NCBI GenBank assembly: GCA_947471105.1
Contig: CANIYB010000075.1
Location: forward strand, 1-9,358
DNA length: 9,358 nt
DNA from: Cytophagaceae bacterium
GTDB taxonomy: Bacteria > Bacteroidota > Bacteroidia > Cytophagales > Spirosomataceae
Direction of reading: 5' to 3'
Each line of letters begins with the position of its first letter. Within the stretch, counting starts at the first letter, position 1. The position numbers and the translations under genes were made by a program. Positions 6,718-9,358 of this stretch are shown piece after piece. Under the pieces are notes generated by a model. That model was not told where the DNA came from and made no database searches. It was given only the letters and a program-made list of their open reading frames with translations.

Positions 6718-7455
6718 ATGTACGAAGGGAAAAAGGTTATCGTCGTGATGCCGGCTTACAAGGCCGCTTTAACATTAGAAAAAACATATCAAGAAATACC
6801 GCATGATTGGGTGGACGAAGTGATTTTAGTAGATGATTATAGCCCAGACAATACCGTAGAAGTAGCGAAAAAAATTGGCATCAAGCACATCGTCCAGCAT
6901 GATAAAAACCTCGGCTATGGCGGAAATCAAAAATCATGTTATACAAAAGCACTATCCTTAGGCGGTGACATTGTCATCATGCTGCATCCCGATTACCAAT
7001 ACACGCCCATGTTATTGAAAGCCATGATTTCAATTATCGGCAATGGCTTATACCCCGTAGTTTTTGCCTCGAGAATTTTAGGAAAAGGCGCATTAAAAGG
7101 GGGCATGCCTATCTATAAATACATTGCCAACCGACTATTAACCTTGTTTCAAAATATATTAATTGACCAAAAACTCTCAGAATACCACACAGGTTATCGT
7201 GCATTTTCAAAGGAAGCATTAGAAGCCGTACACTTCACAAAATGTGACAACGATTTTATTTTTGATAATCAAATGGTGTTGCAATTGTTTTGGAAGGGAT
7301 TTGAGGTAGGCGAAGTAACCTGCCCGACTAAATATTTCGAAGAGGCCTCGTCGATCAATTTTAAACGAAGCTCCATCTATGGCCTAGGTGTTTTATGGTA
7401 TTCGGTTCGCTACCGACTGGCCAAATGGGGATGGCATTGGGATTTGATGGAATAG
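6718..7455 (+). CDS. Family 2 glycosyltransferase (dolichyl-phosphate-mannose-synthase-like)
   Basis: A 245-residue GT-A fold enzyme without membrane helices. VIVVMPAYKAALTLEKTY (8-24 region) and EVILVDDYSPDNT (34-46) give the nucleotide-sugar site with Asp39 and Asp40. HDKNLGYGGNQK (61-72) is typical of the family. HPDYQYTP (90-97) supplies the metal-binding acidic motif, with Asp92 in the DXD position. EYHTGYRAFS (155-164) and FDNQMVLQLFWKG (182-194) form the acceptor/catalytic region. Family knowledge says such enzymes move a sugar from a nucleotide donor onto a lipid phosphate or a growing glycan at the inner face of the cytoplasmic membrane. Donor and acceptor cannot be assigned. There are no other glycan genes in the window, so it is not part of a visible polysaccharide cluster. 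An in-frame TAG at 6706-6708 makes the ATG at 6718 the only start. There is no clear Shine-Dalgarno sequence. Confidence 0.92.
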   Translation: MYEGKKVIVVMPAYKAALTLEKTYQEIPHDWVDEVILVDDYSPDNTVEVAKKIGIKHIVQHDKNLGYGGNQKSCYTKALSLGGDIVIMLHPDYQYTPMLLKAMISIIGNGLYPVVFASRILGKGALKGGMPIYKYIANRLLTLFQNILIDQKLSEYHTGYRAFSKEALEAVHFTKCDNDFIFDNQMVLQLFWKGFEVGEVTCPTKYFEEASSINFKRSSIYGLGVLWYSVRYRLAKWGWHWDLME

Positions 7456-7462
7456 TTATTTT

Positions 7463-7494
7463 GGTTAAGCCTTATTTCCCAACAAGGCCTAACC
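7463..7494. terminator. Hairpin between convergent genes, probable bidirectional terminator
   Basis: GGTTAAGCCTT (7463-7473) pairs with AAGGCCTAACC (7484-7494) at 10 of 11 positions around a 10-base loop. It starts 8 bases after the glycosyltransferase stop and ends 12 bases before the receptor stop, exactly where a shared terminator would be expected. There is no strong T-run on either side, so it may be a weak Rho-independent terminator or mainly an RNA 3'-end stabiliser. Confidence 0.65.
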
Positions 7495-7506
7495 ATTGAA
7501 AATTTC

Positions 7507-9358
7507 CTACAATCGAATATTAAGCCCCAATAAAAAGTTGAACCCCGCCTGAGGATATTGAAAATTTTCCGTCGTTAATTCTCCAGCATATAGGTAACTA
7601 TAGGTATATCCATTGGACGAATACATCGAATTCAACACATTATTCATCAATAAAGTAGAGCTGATGTGTGGAGAAAACACATAGCTAAATCTCAAATCTT
7701 GAGTGACATAAGCAGACAACGAGCGCTTTTCCGTTGACGTATTATCTAAATATTGCTCGCCCACATATTTAGATAAAAGCGCTCCCTCAAATGCTCCTCT
7801 TTTATAGGTAATCGTATTCCCAGCAATAACATTTGGGGAATAGGCTATATCGCTTGTACCATGTGGAATAATGACCTCGGCGTAATTTTCATAGTCGGTC
7901 AACTTCTCATTAAAATTCTGAATTTTGTTTTGGCTCAATGTCAAATTTCCTGACCAAAGGAGATGTGGCAAAATTTGATAATTCAAGGAAGCCTCCAGAC
8001 CTAACCGATAACTATCCGGAGCATTCGTGCGAATCGCTTCGCCTACATTATTTAAGGCTCCCGTGAGGACTAATTGATCCTTATATTTCATGAAATAACC
8101 GTTCAATTGCAAAGCATATTTTTTTCCAGCTCGTTGATACCCTAGCTCAAAATCTTGTAGGTATTCGGGTCGGGGTGCAGAATTTGGGTTGTCTACAAAA
8201 TCTTGCCGACTAGGTTCTTTGCTGCCCAAGGAGATCGAAGAATAAATTTTTGCTTCGTCTGAAATCTGATGCGTCAAACCCGCTTTGGGGTTAAAAAATT
8301 GATAGCTATTTTGATTGGTTAATGTCAAAAACTTATCCGCCGTACCCAACATCGTATGTCCCACCGTTCGGTATTGCAAGTCAAGGTAGGCATTCCAACG
8401 ATCGGCTAAAACCAAATTAGCTTTTGCATAGAAGTTCAAATCGGTCTTTTGGGATTTACTCCGATACCACTCATAGTTTTTATAGGAAACAGGCAAGGAT
8501 TTTCCCTCCGTAATGAGTCCATAATGTCTCCCCACATATCGATTCCAAGCACCTCCAAAATTAAATTTAATCTTGGTAGATCCTTCGTATTGCAAGGAAA
8601 AAGTCGTTCCATAAAAATCATTATCCAACCACTTTTGGCGCACCAAATCCGTACTAATTTTTGAATTTATTCCATAATTTTCTAAAGCAGTTTCAGGCTT
8701 GAATTCTTCATAATACCCTCTTCCATAGGTATAATGGGCATTGAAATCTAAATTCCAGGCAGCGGAAATTCGATGGTTTGTCAACAATTGCACATGATCC
8801 TGTGCATAATTATCCGTTTGGTTAGCATAGGTATAATAATTGTAGGTCCGACCAGATTTCAATAAGTTATCGGCCTCCGCGGTCGACAAATAATTGCGCT
8901 CAATATAAGCCTGCATCTCAGTTTTAGAACCGCTCACGCGAGATTCTGGAGTCCCATACCAGGACTGAAAAGTCTTCTCTTTGCCAAGAAAATAATTGAC
9001 GCGCACAAAGCTTTTTGAGCCAAAATATGCAGCCGACAAATAAGCCGATTGCAGATTAGAAGAGGCACGATCAATGTAGCCATCCGAAACGATTTTAGAC
9101 AAACGCCCATCCACGGTAAATTTACCACTCAACAACCCTGAACCTACTTTCAGCGTTGTCTTTAGGGTTCCAAAAGATCCACCTGAAGCATTTATTTCCG
9201 CATATGGCTTCGCTTCAAAATGATTCGTTTGCATATTAACCGATCCACCAAAAGCACCGGCACCGTTCGTAGAAGTTCCCACCCCCCGCTGTATTTGCAC
9301 GGAATTGACCGAGCTCGCAAAATCGGGCATATTGACCCAATAGGTTCCTTGAGATTCC
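7507..9358 (-). CDS. TonB-dependent outer-membrane receptor (N-terminus beyond right edge)
   Basis: The frame runs from the TAG at 7509-7507 to the right edge without a stop. An internal Met at 9330 is not a real start, because the bases upstream of it still encode conserved plug sequence (ESQGTYWVN, then MPDFASSVNSVQIQRGVGTS). About 616 residues are visible. The first part is the end of the plug domain, with NGAGAFGGSVNMQTN. The rest is a beta-barrel of alternating amphipathic strands rich in Tyr, Asn and Ser, for example KEKTFQSWYGTPESR and later ISLGSKEPSRQDFVDNP, a typical barrel motif of these receptors. It ends at the last strand, FNFLLGLNIRL. Family members of this type usually run near 780-800 residues, so the signal peptide, any carboxypeptidase-like domain and the start of the plug (about 170 residues) are outside. 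It would import a siderophore, cofactor or similar ligand using TonB energy. The ligand is unknown, and there is no SusD partner downstream. Confidence 0.93.
   Translation of the reverse strand, partial: ESQGTYWVNMPDFASSVNSVQIQRGVGTSTNGAGAFGGSVNMQTNHFEAKPYAEINASGGSFGTLKTTLKVGSGLLSGKFTVDGRLSKIVSDGYIDRASSNLQSAYLSAAYFGSKSFVRVNYFLGKEKTFQSWYGTPESRVSGSKTEMQAYIERNYLSTAEADNLLKSGRTYNYYTYANQTDNYAQDHVQLLTNHRISAAWNLDFNAHYTYGRGYYEEFKPETALENYGINSKISTDLVRQKWLDNDFYGTTFSLQYEGSTKIKFNFGGAWNRYVGRHYGLITEGKSLPVSYKNYEWYRSKSQKTDLNFYAKANLVLADRWNAYLDLQYRTVGHTMLGTADKFLTLTNQNSYQFFNPKAGLTHQISDEAKIYSSISLGSKEPSRQDFVDNPNSAPRPEYLQDFELGYQRAGKKYALQLNGYFMKYKDQLVLTGALNNVGEAIRTNAPDSYRLGLEASLNYQILPHLLWSGNLTLSQNKIQNFNEKLTDYENYAEVIIPHGTSDIAYSPNVIAGNTITYKRGAFEGALLSKYVGEQYLDNTSTEKRSLSAYVTQDLRFSYVFSPHISSTLLMNNVLNSMYSSNGYTYSYLYAGELTTENFQYPQAGFNFLLGLNIRL

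Noticed and set aside
8449..8664. 71-residue plus-strand frame inside the TonB receptor gene
   Set aside because: The overlapping receptor frame has coherent beta-barrel sequence here. The plus-strand translation shows no domain features.
9328..9330. Met codon as the start of the TonB receptor
   Set aside because: The frame continues upstream to the window edge and encodes the conserved plug segment before MPDF, so the gene is truncated by the window, not started here.
1..9358. CRISPR array, tRNA/rRNA, insertion sequence or phage remnants
   Set aside because: No regularly spaced repeats, cloverleaf-like segments, transposase-like frames or terminal inverted repeats were found on reading through. 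Almost all bases are accounted for by ordinary chromosomal genes.

Overview
The window reads as chromosomal DNA of a member of the Bacteroidota, most likely of the Cytophagales type. The reasons are a c-type-cytochrome-tailed ThuA/PQQ-dehydrogenase/PKD fusion, a TonB-dependent receptor with a plug typical of that phylum, AT-rich starts without clear Shine-Dalgarno sequences, and one good TAnnTTTG-type -7 element. The order-level placement is inference from protein style, not a measured phylogeny. No rRNA, tRNA, CRISPR array, insertion sequence or other mobile element was seen.

Layout. Positions 1-2757 (minus) hold a large secreted multidomain dehydrogenase whose C-terminus runs off the left edge. 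A 92-bp divergent spacer follows. Next come a secreted dienelactone-hydrolase-family protein (2850-3686, plus) and a tiny lipoprotein gene (3686-3823, plus), which overlap in a TAATG stop/start. Positions 3816-4604 (minus) encode a phytanoyl-CoA-dioxygenase-family Fe(II)/2-oxoglutarate enzyme. It is divergent from an AraC-type regulator (4726-5607, plus) across a 121-bp spacer that carries an interrupted inverted repeat. A TerC-family membrane protein (5609-6661, minus) lies 1 bp from the regulator's end. It is divergent across 56 bp from a family 2 glycosyltransferase (6718-7455, plus). A hairpin at 7463-7494 separates the glycosyltransferase from the C-terminal three quarters or so of a TonB-dependent outer-membrane receptor (7507 to the right edge, minus).

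The genes are packed tightly and change strand at almost every boundary. Only the hydrolase and the small lipoprotein look like a true operon, so most genes are probably separate transcription units. No stretch over 125 bp lacks a gene. The best-supported functional link is the regulator/dioxygenase pair. The ThuA/PQQ-dehydrogenase protein, the hydrolase, the lipoprotein and the TonB receptor are all predicted to act in the envelope, consistent with a heterotroph that handles sugars or organic polymers outside the cytoplasm, but nothing here fixes a substrate.

I do not see clear evidence of a wholly new multi-gene system. The items most worth a second look are the small coupled lipoprotein gene, the altered active site of the hydrolase, the Cys-Cys-His site in the dehydrogenase, and the inverted repeat between the dioxygenase and its regulator.
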